From Chitinophaga oryzae (lineage in GTDB: Bacteria; Bacteroidota; Bacteroidia; Chitinophagales; Chitinophagaceae): a DNA stretch of 64,000 nt. The translations under genes were made by a program, and so were the position numbers. The notes under the pieces are model-generated. The model was given only the letters and a program-made list of their open reading frames with translations. It did no database searches and had not been told where the DNA came from. Shown here one piece after another: positions 18,401-26,335 of the stretch. The stretch is taken from the NCBI RefSeq assembly GCF_012516375.2, contig NZ_CP051204.2, forward strand, positions 6,262,001-6,326,000, in the 5' to 3' direction. Position 1 is the first letter of the stretch, and the number at the start of each line of letters is the position of its first letter.

Positions 18401-19214
18401 AGATGACCGGATCGAATACGTTCAGCGCGCGGAGGTTGAACGGGAAGGGGTAAACGTAGCTCAGCACGCGGAGGCCGAATACTACGAGGAAAAGGAACAG
18501 GAACCCGTAGAGCGGGTTGGTATTTTTAGCCAGCAGCGTGGCGAACAGGTTAAAGAAAATGAGTACGCAGATGCATCCCAGCACGCGCAGGACAACACTG
18601 AGGTTGTTGGGTGGTTGTGCGCGGATGCTTTTATTATAATCGAGGAAAAACAGGGTTTCATCGTTCCCGTTCTTGACCGGCAGGATGGTATGGTCCGGCA
18701 ATATCAGGCTGGGGAGGTCCATGTGAACGGTGTATTCCGCTCCCAGTTCTGCTTTGTTATAAAAATGGCTGATGAGAAAGTTGTTGCGGATGGCATATTC
18801 CATGCGTACCGGGATGGCAGCCACGACGAAATGCTGGTGGTTGCCGGTGGTTTTCAGTTGACGGGTAATGATTTCGTAGTACCCGTTTTTCAGTTTCATG
18901 AACTGCGCGCCCGGTTTCAGCACTTCCGGCATATCTTCCGGCTGCACCTGGCTGGTGCTCCAGAAAGTAAGCCAGGTACCCTGTGCGCTGGAGTCGTAGG
19001 CGAACACGAAGTAGTCGCGTTTGCCGATGCGGTCCAGTGTTTTTTCATCGTAGGAACGTTGAAAAAGGCTGTTGATGACGACGGTATCTTTCAGCAGTTT
19101 ATCGAATGACTGTTCGCGCTGATGCAGGCTTTTCTCGATGCTTCGTTTCACGCCCTGGGGGAAGAATAATAAGCCCAGTAGTTGCTGAACAGGAAGGCGA
19201 AGGTGAAGAGCCAT
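15471..19214 (-). CDS. large membrane sensor histidine kinase (NtrY-like), frameshifted at its 5' end
   Basis: The intact frame encodes about 1230 residues. It has an extracytoplasmic region, then a cluster of about seven membrane helices (residues 215-460), a second sensor region (about 470-720) and further membrane helices near 735 and 780. A periplasmic domain and a membrane helix near 955 follow, then a HAMP linker with 'DKDDEIGALVKEYNKMVR'. The kinase core has 'REMARQVAHEIKNPLTPMKLSI' (phosphoacceptor His), 'NLLLNAIQAIP', 'VADNGGGI' and 'GTGLGLAMCKNI'. The family resembles NtrY kinases. The first 18 residues of this frame do not belong: the real N-terminal membrane helix lies in another frame upstream (see 19157-19279). 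No response regulator is adjacent. Confidence 0.85.
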   Translation of the reverse strand: MALHLRLPVQQLLGLLFFPQGVKRSIEKSLHQREQSFDKLLKDTVVINSLFQRSYDEKTLDRIGKRDYFVFAYDSSAQGTWLTFWSTSQVQPEDMPEVLKPGAQFMKLKNGYYEIITRQLKTTGNHQHFVVAAIPVRMEYAIRNNFLISHFYNKAELGAEYTVHMDLPSLILPDHTILPVKNGNDETLFFLDYNKSIRAQPPNNLSVVLRVLGCICVLIFFNLFATLLAKNTNPLYGFLFLFLVVFGLRVLSYVYPFPFNLRALNVFDPVIYAKDEIFYSLGDLLLNVLLAFWMILFFREHVKTINLPVLRKRWLQSIVIIVASLLLYMVEQFLADLIQSLVIDSRISFDVTNPFSLNEYSLIGFVVLGFISFSFLFFSQIINYLLNELTNFQYRTKYVWLAAVGIIWLLFRIHNPELPFSVAMVIWLLLYIVLLDFLADRFESSVATVPFLFWLFLLTITTSGALVYYNDQKELSAREKLAADLSKQKDPYLEMLLNDLGKKIEHDEYMQYFFLDKGNKQSKARMEEVLLQNYFQGYLSRFDVAFYPYDENGQPIYPGDTTSLISFNRRMFFESEASPTDVSGNDLYYYEPSFNDYNYIGKKEFHNPVDNTGTGWLVYVLKPKIFSQERLYPELLVEGDLYDRSRESQANYSYAIYDKGVLVSHYSDYPFPIRLYPGDVPPGELTIKDVDGHSEMIYRASPEKVVFVVKQSRTFVEFITLFAYMFCLFLLIIVIYKVFDLLIKARMRLSNIRALINISIRKKVHGTIIFVVVFSFVILGITTTMFFIWRSEVQNRERLSKTMGEVATDVETVFLNQRDMDEIDNMYDPVFKEKLTAALGNIANERALDINVYDADGNLRLTTQPLMTEKGLISGKMEPMAYYEISRLQHIQFIQTEKIGSMPFLSGYMPLRNRSGDVMAYLNVPYFATQTERNQQISNFLVALINFNAFIFLIAGMVALLITNSITRSFSLVTEKLRHVNLGQRNDEIEWDKDDEIGALVKEYNKMVRKLEVSAARLAKSEREGAWREMARQVAHEIKNPLTPMKLSIQYLQRAIAGDSPNVKELSTNVARTLVEQIEHLSNIASDFSAFARIGEPNNEVVLLNEVLSSLTGLYQTQEDCSIEYVEPGRPLYVFADKTQMNRLFTNLLLNAIQAIPEETEGHIRVRLQETADHYVIVSVADNGGGISPEVQSRIFVPNFTTKSSGTGLGLAMCKNIAEQTRGEIWFETKLNEGTTFYVKLPLYEGQ

Positions 19215-19279
19215 GCTGCAACGATCAACAGGTATCCGTGCCGGAGGAAGAAGAGGCGTATTTCTTTTATATCAACCAA
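19157..19279 (-). other. frameshifted 5' end of the histidine kinase gene
   Basis: From a TTG at 19279 the minus strand encodes VDIKEIRLFFLRHGYLLIV, then AAWLFTFAFLFSNYWAYYSSP, a basic start and one membrane helix. The frame then meets a TGA. The continuing gene (QGVKRSIEKSLHQREQSFD) is in another frame, and the switch falls at a run of five G/C pairs (19157-19161). One extra C would restore a continuous protein. This is either a sequencing/assembly error or a real inactivating or phase-variable indel. Confidence 0.8.
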
Positions 19280-19346
19280 AAGGATTTAGGTATTTAGATA
19301 TTTTGTTATTGGGTTATTGGATTTACGGATTTTGGAATTTTGGAAT

Positions 19347-19373
19347 TTTGGGGTTGGCAGTGCGAACCCCAAA
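19347..19373 (-). terminator. hairpin downstream of mazG
   Basis: The arms tttggggtt (19347-19355) and aaccccaaa (19365-19373) lie 20 bases after the mazG stop, within an AT-rich intergenic stretch containing other imperfect repeats (ttttggaa). No long T-run follows on the minus strand, so terminator function is likely but not certain. Confidence 0.5.
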
Positions 19374-19392
19374 TAACCAAATATCAAAATAA

Positions 19393-20160
19393 TTAAATTT
19401 CCAGATCTTTCGCTTTATTCCAGAGTGTGTCCATTTCCGTTAGGTCCATATCGTTGAGGCGGCGGCCCTGCTCCAGTGCGAGGGTTTCCATGTGCTGGAA
19501 GCGGCGCTGGAATTTTTTGTTGGTCCGTTCCAGGGCGTTTTCCGCATCGATATTCAGGAAGCGGGAGTAGTTCACCAGGGAGAACATTACATCTCCGAAT
19601 TCCGCTTCGATGGCGTTCTGGTCGCCGGTGTTCACTACTTCTTCCAGTTCATTTACCTCTTCTTTCACTTTATCCCATACCTGGCTGGTGTTGTCCCATT
19701 CGAAGCCTGTTTGTTTGGCTTTTTCCTGCAGGCGCATGGCTTTTACGAGGGCGGGGAGGGAAACGGGGACGCCGCTGAGGACCGATTTTTTACCTTCCTT
19801 CAGTTTGAGTTTTTCCCAGTTTTGTTTTACCTCTTCTTCGTCCTGTACTTTTACGTCGCCGTAGATATGGGGGTGCCTGGCGATCAGTTTATCACATACG
19901 CCGTTGATGACATCATTGATATCGAATTGTTGTTGTTCGGAGCCTATTTTAGCGTAGAAGACGATGTGCAGGAGGATATCTCCCAGTTCTTCCTTAATGG
20001 ACTTCCAGTCTTCCTCCGTGATGGCGTCTGCCAGCTCGTAGGTTTCCTCAATGGTCAGCTGCCGCAGGGTCTGGATGGTTTGTTTGCGGTCCCAGGGGCA
20101 TTTCTCCCTTAAATCGTCCATTATCTGTAACAATCTGTTGAATGTAGCTGTCTTTTCCAT
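19393..20160 (-). CDS. mazG: nucleoside triphosphate pyrophosphohydrolase MazG
   Basis: The 255-residue product, from MEKTATFNRLLQIM, contains two MazG folds. The first (about 5-120) has 'CPWDRKQTIQTLRQLTIEETYELADAI' and the metal-binding 'EELGDILLHIVFYAKI'. The second (about 165-250) has 'EVNELEEVV' and 'EAEFGDVMFSLVNYSRFL'. The enzyme hydrolyses all NTPs to NMP and pyrophosphate and is linked to the removal of non-canonical nucleotides and to control of (p)ppGpp. The longer start at 20190 adds a non-conserved extension and was not chosen. Confidence 0.95.
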   Translation of the reverse strand: MEKTATFNRLLQIMDDLREKCPWDRKQTIQTLRQLTIEETYELADAITEEDWKSIKEELGDILLHIVFYAKIGSEQQQFDINDVINGVCDKLIARHPHIYGDVKVQDEEEVKQNWEKLKLKEGKKSVLSGVPVSLPALVKAMRLQEKAKQTGFEWDNTSQVWDKVKEEVNELEEVVNTGDQNAIEAEFGDVMFSLVNYSRFLNIDAENALERTNKKFQRRFQHMETLALEQGRRLNDMDLTEMDTLWNKAKDLEI

Positions 20161-20255
20161 GGCCGTAAAAATACAGAGAGATTTTGTCATTTTGGCATTT
20201 TGCGGATAGCGGGAAATGGGGGGAAAATTGCTTTCTGTTTAAAAGGCTTTTTAAT

Positions 20256-20263
20256 TACATTTG
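20256..20263 (+). promoter_or_regulatory. -7 box upstream of tex
   Basis: TACATTTG matches the TAnnTTTG consensus about 110 bases before the tex start. No TTTG is found at the ideal distance upstream, only a TTG about 25 bases away, so this is a partial promoter match. Confidence 0.45.
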
Positions 20264-20374
20264 CGAGCTGTAAAAAATTCAGCGATTTTAGTATTTGGCA
20301 GCTGGCCGTTTACCGGTTAAGATAAAGGCATCAGGGCATGCTGTCAACATAAAAAAATCCCAAAAAGTATTGAT

Positions 20375-22651
20375 ATGAATCCGAAACACATTACGCTTAT
20401 TTCATCCGAACTGGGCATCTCCGCCAAACAGGCAGAGAACACCATGGTGTTGTTGTCTGAGGGGTCTACCGTGCCCTTTATCAGCCGTTACCGCAAGGAG
20501 ATGACGGGCAGTCTGGATGAGGTGCAGATCGGTAAGATAGAAGACCTGCAAAAGCGTTACAAAGAAGTGGACGACCGTCGTGAGTTTATCATCAAAACCA
20601 TTACGGAGCAGGAGAAAATGACCCCTGAGCTGCTGGAGAAGCTGGAGGGCACCTGGGTACTGGCAGCGCTGGAGGACATTTACCTTCCCTACAAGCCCAA
20701 ACGCAAGACCCGCGCTACGGTGGCCATTGAGAAAGGGCTGGAGCCGCTGGCAAAGCTGTTGTTCGACCAGCAGGACGGCGATACCGCCGCTGCGGAGACT
20801 TTCCTCAACGAGCAGGTAGCCTCTTCGGAAGAAGCCCTGAAAGGCGCCCGCGACATTATCGCTGAATGGATCAACGAGAATGCCGAGTGCCGTGACAAGC
20901 TGCGCAAGCTCTTTACGCACACCGGCAAGATGACTTCCAAAGTAGCCGAAGGCAAAGAAGAGGAAGGCAACAAATACAAAGACTATTTCGATTTTTCCGA
21001 AGACCTGCGCGAGGTGCCGTCCCACCGGGTACTGGCTATTCTGCGTGCCGAGTCTGAAGGCATACTGTTCAGCACCATTGCGCCGCAGGAAGAAGAGGCC
21101 ATGGAGCTGATCAACAAACAGTTCGTGACCGGTAAAGGCGCTGCCGCCGAACAGGTAGCCAAAGCCGGCGCCGATGCTTACAAACGTCTGCTGCGTCCTT
21201 CCCTGGAAAATGAGTTCAGGGCGGTGGCCAAAGAAAAGGCAGACACCGAGGCCATCGACGTGTTCGCGGAAAACCTGCGCCAGCTGCTGCTGGCAGCGCC
21301 GCTGGGCCCTAAAGCCGTGATCGCCATCGACCCGGGTTACCGCACCGGTTGTAAGACCGTAGCGCTGGACAACCAGGGCAATATGCTGGACCACGACGTT
21401 ATTTTCCCGCTGGAAAAGAATTATAAGAGAGATGACGCCGAAGCCCTGCTGAAAAAATGGGTAAACCGGTACGATACCGCTGCCATCGCGGTGGGTAACG
21501 GTACCGCCGGCCGTGAAACAGAAGAGTTCGTTAAAAAAATCGACTTCGGGAAGAAAATCAACGTGTTTATGGTCAACGAAAGCGGCGCCTCTGTGTACTC
21601 CGCTTCCGAAGTGGCCCGTGAAGAGTTCCCCGACCAGGACGTGACCGTGCGCGGCGCAGTATCCATCGGCCGCAGGCTGATCGACCCGCTGGCGGAACTG
21701 GTAAAAATCGACCCCAAATCCATTGGTGTAGGCCAGTACCAGCACGACGTGAACCAGTCATCCCTGAAACAAAGCCTTGACCGCGTGGTGGTAAGCTGTG
21801 TGAACAATGTGGGCGTGAACCTTAATACCGCCTCCAAACACCTGCTGGCGTATGTTTCCGGCCTGGGCCCTTCCCTCGCCGAAAACATCGTGAAATACCG
21901 TAAGGAAAACGGCGCCTTCAGCAACCGTATGCAGCTGAAGAAAGTACACCGCCTGGGCGACAAAGCCTTTGAACAGTGCGCCGGCTTCCTCCGTATCGAA
22001 AACGGCGACAACCCGCTGGACAACTCCGCGGTGCACCCGGAACGCTACGCGCTCGTGAAAGAAATCGCCGAAAAACAGCACTGCAGCATTGAAGAGCTGA
22101 TCGGCCAGGAAGACCTGCGGAAAAAAATCAACCCGAAAGACTTCGTGCGTGAAGACGCCGGTATGCTCACCATCGAGGATATCCTGAAAGAGCTGGCTAA
22201 ACCCAGCCGCGACCCGCGCGACGAGATAGCTATCTTTGAATACGCCGAAGGCATCCATAAAATGGAAGACCTGAAAGCCGGTATGGTACTGCCCGGCGTA
22301 GTGACCAACATCACCGCTTTCGGCGCCTTTGTGGACATCGGCGTGAAACAGGATGGCCTGGTACATATCTCCCATATGTCCAATAAGTTTATCAGCAACC
22401 CCAACGAGGCGGTGAAGCTGAACCAGAAAGTACAGGTGACCGTACTGGAAGTGGACATCGCCCGGAAACGCATCTCCCTGTCTATGAAAGACCAGGAGAA
22501 AGGCCAGGGCGGCGGCGGACCGCGCAAAGAACGCCGTGATGACCGCCGGGAAGACCGTCGCGACGAACGCCGTGAAAGACCAGCCAAAGAAGCGCCGCTG
22601 AATGATTTTCAGGCGAAGCTGGCGGCGTTGAAGAATAAGTTTGATAAGTAG
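20375..22651 (+). CDS. tex: Tex-family transcriptional accessory protein
   Basis: The 758-residue product has the Tex layout: an N-terminal helical domain with 'VPFISRYRKEMTGSLDEVQI' (about 33), a helix-rich middle, and a YqgF/RNase H-like domain with 'AIDPGYRTGCKTVALD' (about 315) and 'AVGNGTAGRETEEF' (about 372). Helix-hairpin-helix segments follow around 500-560 ('VGVNLNTASKHLLAYVSGLGPSLAENIVKYR'). An S1 RNA-binding domain at about 645-715 contains 'GVVTNITAFGAFVDIGVKQDGLVHISHMS'. An Arg/Glu-rich tail (about 720-745) precedes the end. Tex binds nucleic acid and elongating RNA polymerase. The tail is longer and more charged than in enteric Tex. Confidence 0.96.
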   Translation: MNPKHITLISSELGISAKQAENTMVLLSEGSTVPFISRYRKEMTGSLDEVQIGKIEDLQKRYKEVDDRREFIIKTITEQEKMTPELLEKLEGTWVLAALEDIYLPYKPKRKTRATVAIEKGLEPLAKLLFDQQDGDTAAAETFLNEQVASSEEALKGARDIIAEWINENAECRDKLRKLFTHTGKMTSKVAEGKEEEGNKYKDYFDFSEDLREVPSHRVLAILRAESEGILFSTIAPQEEEAMELINKQFVTGKGAAAEQVAKAGADAYKRLLRPSLENEFRAVAKEKADTEAIDVFAENLRQLLLAAPLGPKAVIAIDPGYRTGCKTVALDNQGNMLDHDVIFPLEKNYKRDDAEALLKKWVNRYDTAAIAVGNGTAGRETEEFVKKIDFGKKINVFMVNESGASVYSASEVAREEFPDQDVTVRGAVSIGRRLIDPLAELVKIDPKSIGVGQYQHDVNQSSLKQSLDRVVVSCVNNVGVNLNTASKHLLAYVSGLGPSLAENIVKYRKENGAFSNRMQLKKVHRLGDKAFEQCAGFLRIENGDNPLDNSAVHPERYALVKEIAEKQHCSIEELIGQEDLRKKINPKDFVREDAGMLTIEDILKELAKPSRDPRDEIAIFEYAEGIHKMEDLKAGMVLPGVVTNITAFGAFVDIGVKQDGLVHISHMSNKFISNPNEAVKLNQKVQVTVLEVDIARKRISLSMKDQEKGQGGGGPRKERRDDRREDRRDERRERPAKEAPLNDFQAKLAALKNKFDK

Positions 22652-22652
22652 T

Positions 22653-22882
22653 CACGCCCAGGCGTCACACGCAAAGGCGTCTCGCAAAGGCACTAAGTGA
22701 GCAAAGAGCGCAAAGATTATATAAGCGAGCAAAGAAAAGAAAGGAGCGAAGATCAAATGTGGTCTTCGCTCCTTTGCTTTCTTATAATCTTATATAATAA
22801 TCTTTGCACTCTTTGCACTCTTTGCACTCTTTGCTCACTTAGCACCTTTGCGAGACGCCTTTGCGTGTGACGCCTGGGCGTG
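22653..22882. repeat. 230-bp imperfect inverted repeat (giant hairpin)
   Basis: Positions 22653-22690 are the exact reverse complement of 22845-22882 (38 bp). The inner part continues as an imperfect palindrome down to the centre near 22757, where a ggagcgaaga/tcttcgctcc stem closes. The right arm contains an extra tandem repetition of actctttgc. It fills the gap between the convergent tex and lipoprotein genes and can act as a terminator in both directions, although its size goes far beyond that need. Confidence 0.85.
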
Positions 22883-22885
22883 CAA

Positions 22886-23398
22886 CTACCGGTTCAGCCA
22901 CTGCCTGAATTTCTTCGGGTAGGCCGTATCATTTTTTTCTGCGAAGATCATAACGTTTTTATGGAAGGAATAGGCAGCGTATACGATATCGCGGTTCATA
23001 TCTACGGCGATGGCCGCTTCGTAGGGACCGGTGTTATCGGGCATACGGCCGTGGTTGAAGAGCGTGCTGTCTTCCACTTCGATGGGCGGGCATACCTTAA
23101 AGCGTTCCAGGAAGGTTTTACGGTTTTTCCCCAGGAGGCGGTTGAGCCGGGATTTCAGGGGTTCCTGTTCCAGCAGCCCTACTTCTTCCCCAAACTGTCC
23201 TTTATATTGTTCAAATTTCTTCCAGGAATCGACCCTGTCGGTCTGGATGGTATCTCCGTTGGCGATCATGGTATCTGTGGGGGGCACGGTAGTATCATCT
23301 GCCAGCATGACCGCCCTGATTTCCTGGGCAGGGCCGTTACAGGCCGTTGTGCAGATGCTGAACAGGAATATCGTTACAGGTAACAACTTAACGATCAT
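22886..23398 (-). CDS. putative lipoprotein of unknown function
   Basis: The 170-residue product, read from MIVKLLPVTIFLF, has a short signal ending in the lipobox TTAC (Cys19). The mature part has no recognised domain. It contains a charged, helical middle ('DSWKKFEQYKGQFGEEVGLLEQEPLKSRLNRLLGKNRKTFLERF') and ends with 'IVYAAYSFHKNVMIFAEKND'. The longer open frame upstream lacks a signal and was rejected. It is a single gene, convergent with tex. Confidence 0.7.
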   Translation of the reverse strand: MIVKLLPVTIFLFSICTTACNGPAQEIRAVMLADDTTVPPTDTMIANGDTIQTDRVDSWKKFEQYKGQFGEEVGLLEQEPLKSRLNRLLGKNRKTFLERFKVCPPIEVEDSTLFNHGRMPDNTGPYEAAIAVDMNRDIVYAAYSFHKNVMIFAEKNDTAYPKKFRQWLNR

Positions 23399-23552
23399 GG
23401 TTAAATTTTTAGTCATCAATACAAACAGGTTGCCAAAGCCGCCGGGTACCACTCCCCTGCGCGTTGTCACATATGGGTCCAAACGTCCATACCAGGTTAA
23501 CAATTCAAATAACAAAAAAGTTTAATGGTTTTTCAATCTGAATCCCTGTTGG

Positions 23553-24332
23553 TTATTTTCCTTTAAAGTCGGGTGTTCTTTTCTCCATGAAAGCTTGCAT
23601 TCCTTCTTTCTGGTCGGCCGAAGCGAAGAGCAGGTAGAAGTTTTTCCTTTCGAAGTGCAGGCCTTCGTCGAGGGTGGTGTCAAAAGCTTTGAGAACGGCC
23701 TCTTTCGCCATCTTAACCGCCAGCGGGGCCATCGCCGCCACTTCGGCGGCCAGCCTGATTGCCTCCTGCAGGAATAGTTCCACCGGTACCACGCGGTTGA
23801 TCAGGCCTGCCTGGTGGGCTTCCTGGGCTGTGATAAAACGGCCGGTCAGCACCATTTCCATTGCGAGGGCTTTACCTACTGCGCGGGTGAGGCGCTGGGT
23901 ACCGCCGGCGCCGGGCATTACGCCCAGTTTGATTTCCGGTTGACCGAAGCGGGCTGTTTCACTGGCCACGATCATATCGCACAGCATCATCAGTTCGCAG
24001 CCACCGCCGAGGGCGAAGCCGCTTACAGCAGCGATAATGGGTTTCTTCGTTTTTTTGATGGTATCCCAGGTGCTGAACTGGTCGGTATTAAACATATCGA
24101 TGGCCGATTTTTCAGCCATCTGCTTAATATCGGCGCCGGCAGCGAAGGCTTTTTCATTGCCACTGAGGACAATGGCCCTTACCTGGTCATCTGCGTCGAG
24201 GAGTTTCAGGGCATCCCGCAGTTCTCCCATCAGCTGGAGGTTCAGGGCATTCAGTTCCTTGGGTCTGTTTAACTGGATGTGGGCTACATAGGGCGCCACC
24301 TGTTGGTGTATGATAATAAATTCCGGTTGCAT
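23553..24332 (-). CDS. enoyl-CoA hydratase/isomerase family protein
   Basis: The 259-residue product has the crotonase fold. Oxyanion-hole segments are 'AFAAGADIKQMAE' (about 63) and 'AVSGFALGGGCELMMLCDMIVA' (about 103). The catalytic glutamates of hydratases appear in 'GCELMM' and 'PEIKLGVMPGAGGTQRL'. The length and motif set match short-chain enoyl-CoA hydratases of beta-oxidation. The ATG at 24332 was chosen over the adjacent GTG at 24335. It lies 22 bases after the stop of the DUF3667 gene and may be co-transcribed with it. Confidence 0.94.
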   Translation of the reverse strand: MQPEFIIIHQQVAPYVAHIQLNRPKELNALNLQLMGELRDALKLLDADDQVRAIVLSGNEKAFAAGADIKQMAEKSAIDMFNTDQFSTWDTIKKTKKPIIAAVSGFALGGGCELMMLCDMIVASETARFGQPEIKLGVMPGAGGTQRLTRAVGKALAMEMVLTGRFITAQEAHQAGLINRVVPVELFLQEAIRLAAEVAAMAPLAVKMAKEAVLKAFDTTLDEGLHFERKNFYLLFASADQKEGMQAFMEKRTPDFKGK

Positions 24333-24354
24333 CACTCAATTTAAAGAAAAGTTA

Positions 24355-25257
24355 TCAATAAACGGTCAGCGTCAGGAGCAGCACCAGTACAAACAGCGTT
24401 ACGGCAATACAGAAATAGCCGGAGTACAGCAGTACCGCTTTCACCAGTGCTTTTCCAAGCGACTGCTGGTAGGCGTTTTTCAGTGCGAATGCCAGGTAAA
24501 AGAACGCGCCCCAATAGGCGAGATCCAGCGGTAATTCGTCATGCACAAAATAGCGTATTACCAGTCCCACGAAGAGGATGATAAACAAAAAAGAATGGAG
24601 GTGAATAGTGAAAATGGCATGGTCGGCATACACCAGTTTCCTTTTGCGGTGGCTCCATTTCACCATGAGGGCAAACAGCGGCATGAGGACGAACATGATT
24701 TTGGGAAGGTTATCGGCAAACAGTTCCTTGATCAGTTCCTTGGCGCTTTGTTTGTTTTCCCGCATTCTGGCCATACGGCGTTCTATGCTGGCTTCCAGTC
24801 CGGTGAGGCGTTTTTCCGGCGGCAGCGAAGCCTGTACGGAATCAAACTCCGCCACGCTTTTATACTGTGAGTTGATGTCTCCCACATTTATATCCGCCAG
24901 TTCCGACCGGATACCCGGTTTAGCGCCCTCTTTCCGGTGGCCCATGGTCAGTGTCAGGAAGAAGAAGAAAAATACAAACGATATAAAGATATATAGCTTG
25001 ACAGGATTGACATACCGTACTCTTCTGCCGGCCCAGTATTCTTTGGTCAGGAACCCGGGGCGCAGGATGAGGTATTTGAGGGTGGTGAAGAACTGGGAAT
25101 CGTAGTGAACGATATCCGCTACCACATGACCTGCGAGGTGGCCGAAACTTTCATGCTGTACCGTATTCTCCTGACCACAGTGAGGACAAAAACGTTCCGG
25201 CACTTCCGTACCACAGTTGAGACAGTTTTTTTCTGAGCGTAAAGGTTGTGTTTTCAC
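24355..25257 (-). CDS. DUF3667 membrane protein, copy 2
   Basis: The 300-residue product begins with a zinc-ribbon-like segment, 'NCLNCGTEVPERFCPHCGQ' (two CxxC pairs, residues 13-29). It then has the DUF3667 signature 'HYDSQFFTTLKYLILRPGFLTKEYWAGRRVRYVNPVKLYIFISF', a hydrophobic segment near 100, a charged loop (115-195) and three or four C-terminal membrane helices. The family is uncharacterised. The gene is a tandem duplicate of the next gene upstream (25285-26187), nearly identical at both ends and diverged in the central loop. Confidence 0.88.
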   Translation of the reverse strand: MKTQPLRSEKNCLNCGTEVPERFCPHCGQENTVQHESFGHLAGHVVADIVHYDSQFFTTLKYLILRPGFLTKEYWAGRRVRYVNPVKLYIFISFVFFFFFLTLTMGHRKEGAKPGIRSELADINVGDINSQYKSVAEFDSVQASLPPEKRLTGLEASIERRMARMRENKQSAKELIKELFADNLPKIMFVLMPLFALMVKWSHRKRKLVYADHAIFTIHLHSFLFIILFVGLVIRYFVHDELPLDLAYWGAFFYLAFALKNAYQQSLGKALVKAVLLYSGYFCIAVTLFVLVLLLTLTVY

Positions 25258-25284
25258 GCGATGTAGATGGTTGTAAGTTAAAAT

Positions 25285-26187
25285 TTAAACGGACAGTACT
25301 GCGAATATGAAACCCATGAAGACTATCATGGCGATAAATATGTAGCCGAAAAAAAGCAGGGCGCCTTTCAGGAACGCTTTCCCGAACCCCTGCTGGTAAG
25401 CGCTTTTCAGCGCAAACACCAGGTAGAAAAATCCGCCCCAGTAGGCCAGGTTCAGCGGTAGTTCGTCATGCACGAAGTAACGCAGGACCAGTCCCACAAA
25501 GAGGATGATAAACAAAAACGAGTGGATGTGAATCGTAAAGATGGCGTGGTCCGTATATACCAGTTGACGTTTGCGGTGGGTCCATTTGACCAGCAGTGCA
25601 AAGAGCGGCATCAGGAGGAACATGATTTTGGGCAGGTTGTGGGAGAACATCTCCGTAATGGCCTGATCTGCTGTTTTGCCGCCTTCCTTTAATGCAGCTA
25701 CCCGGCGTTGCCAGCGGTATTCCACGCCTTTGAGGCGTTTCGACGGAGGGAGTGCCGCCTGCAGCGAGTCAAACTCGGCCACGCTGCCGTATTCCGTGTT
25801 CATTGCGCTGAGGTCAATGACGCCTTCTTTCACCGGCGCTTTTACCTTCTTTTCGGTATGTTTTTCCGGTGCATGGGTGAGGATGGCGAAAAACAGGAAG
25901 AAGACAAAGGAGATGAAAACGTACAGTTTGATGGGATTGACATATCGCACCCTTCTGCCGGCCCAGTACTCTTTACTCAGGAAGCCGGGGCGGATGACGA
26001 GGTATTTGAGCGTGGTCAGGAACTGGGAATCGTAATGGACGATGTCTGCCACGACATGACCTGCCAGGTGGCCGAAAGTTTCGTGTTGTACCGTATTTTC
26101 CTGACCGCAGTGCGTACAATAACGTTCCGGGACCTCCGTACCGCAGTTGAGACAGTTTTTCTCTGAGCGTAAGGGCTGTGTTTTCAC
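25285..26187 (-). CDS. DUF3667 membrane protein, copy 1
   Basis: The 300-residue paralogue of the downstream gene has the same architecture: 'NCLNCGTEVPERYCTHCGQ', then 'HYDSQFLTTLKYLVIRPGFLSKEYWAGRRVRYVNP', a charged loop and C-terminal membrane helices. The two proteins have equal length and start with the same 12 residues. The 27-base spacer and equal orientation point to a tandem duplication and joint transcription. The function is unknown; the zinc ribbon plus membrane helices suggest a membrane-associated binding or scaffolding role, which is inference. Confidence 0.88.
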   Translation of the reverse strand: MKTQPLRSEKNCLNCGTEVPERYCTHCGQENTVQHETFGHLAGHVVADIVHYDSQFLTTLKYLVIRPGFLSKEYWAGRRVRYVNPIKLYVFISFVFFLFFAILTHAPEKHTEKKVKAPVKEGVIDLSAMNTEYGSVAEFDSLQAALPPSKRLKGVEYRWQRRVAALKEGGKTADQAITEMFSHNLPKIMFLLMPLFALLVKWTHRKRQLVYTDHAIFTIHIHSFLFIILFVGLVLRYFVHDELPLNLAYWGGFFYLVFALKSAYQQGFGKAFLKGALLFFGYIFIAMIVFMGFIFAVLSV

Positions 26188-26286
26188 GCGATTTAGATGG
26201 TTGTAATATGAAATCAGGGAACAAGATAATTAATAATCGTCATGTATCTTATACGGTTAAAAAATTTTAATATGAAAATTGCGTTT

Positions 26287-26294
26287 TACATTTG
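26287..26294 (+). promoter_or_regulatory. -7 box upstream of the YD-repeat gene
   Basis: TACATTTG fits the TAnnTTTG consensus 41 bases before the start codon at 26336. No convincing TTTG lies at the right upstream distance. Confidence 0.45.
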
Positions 26295-26335
26295 TCGTAA
26301 TTGTCACCATTAAAAAAACTGCGATTATTACCTAC

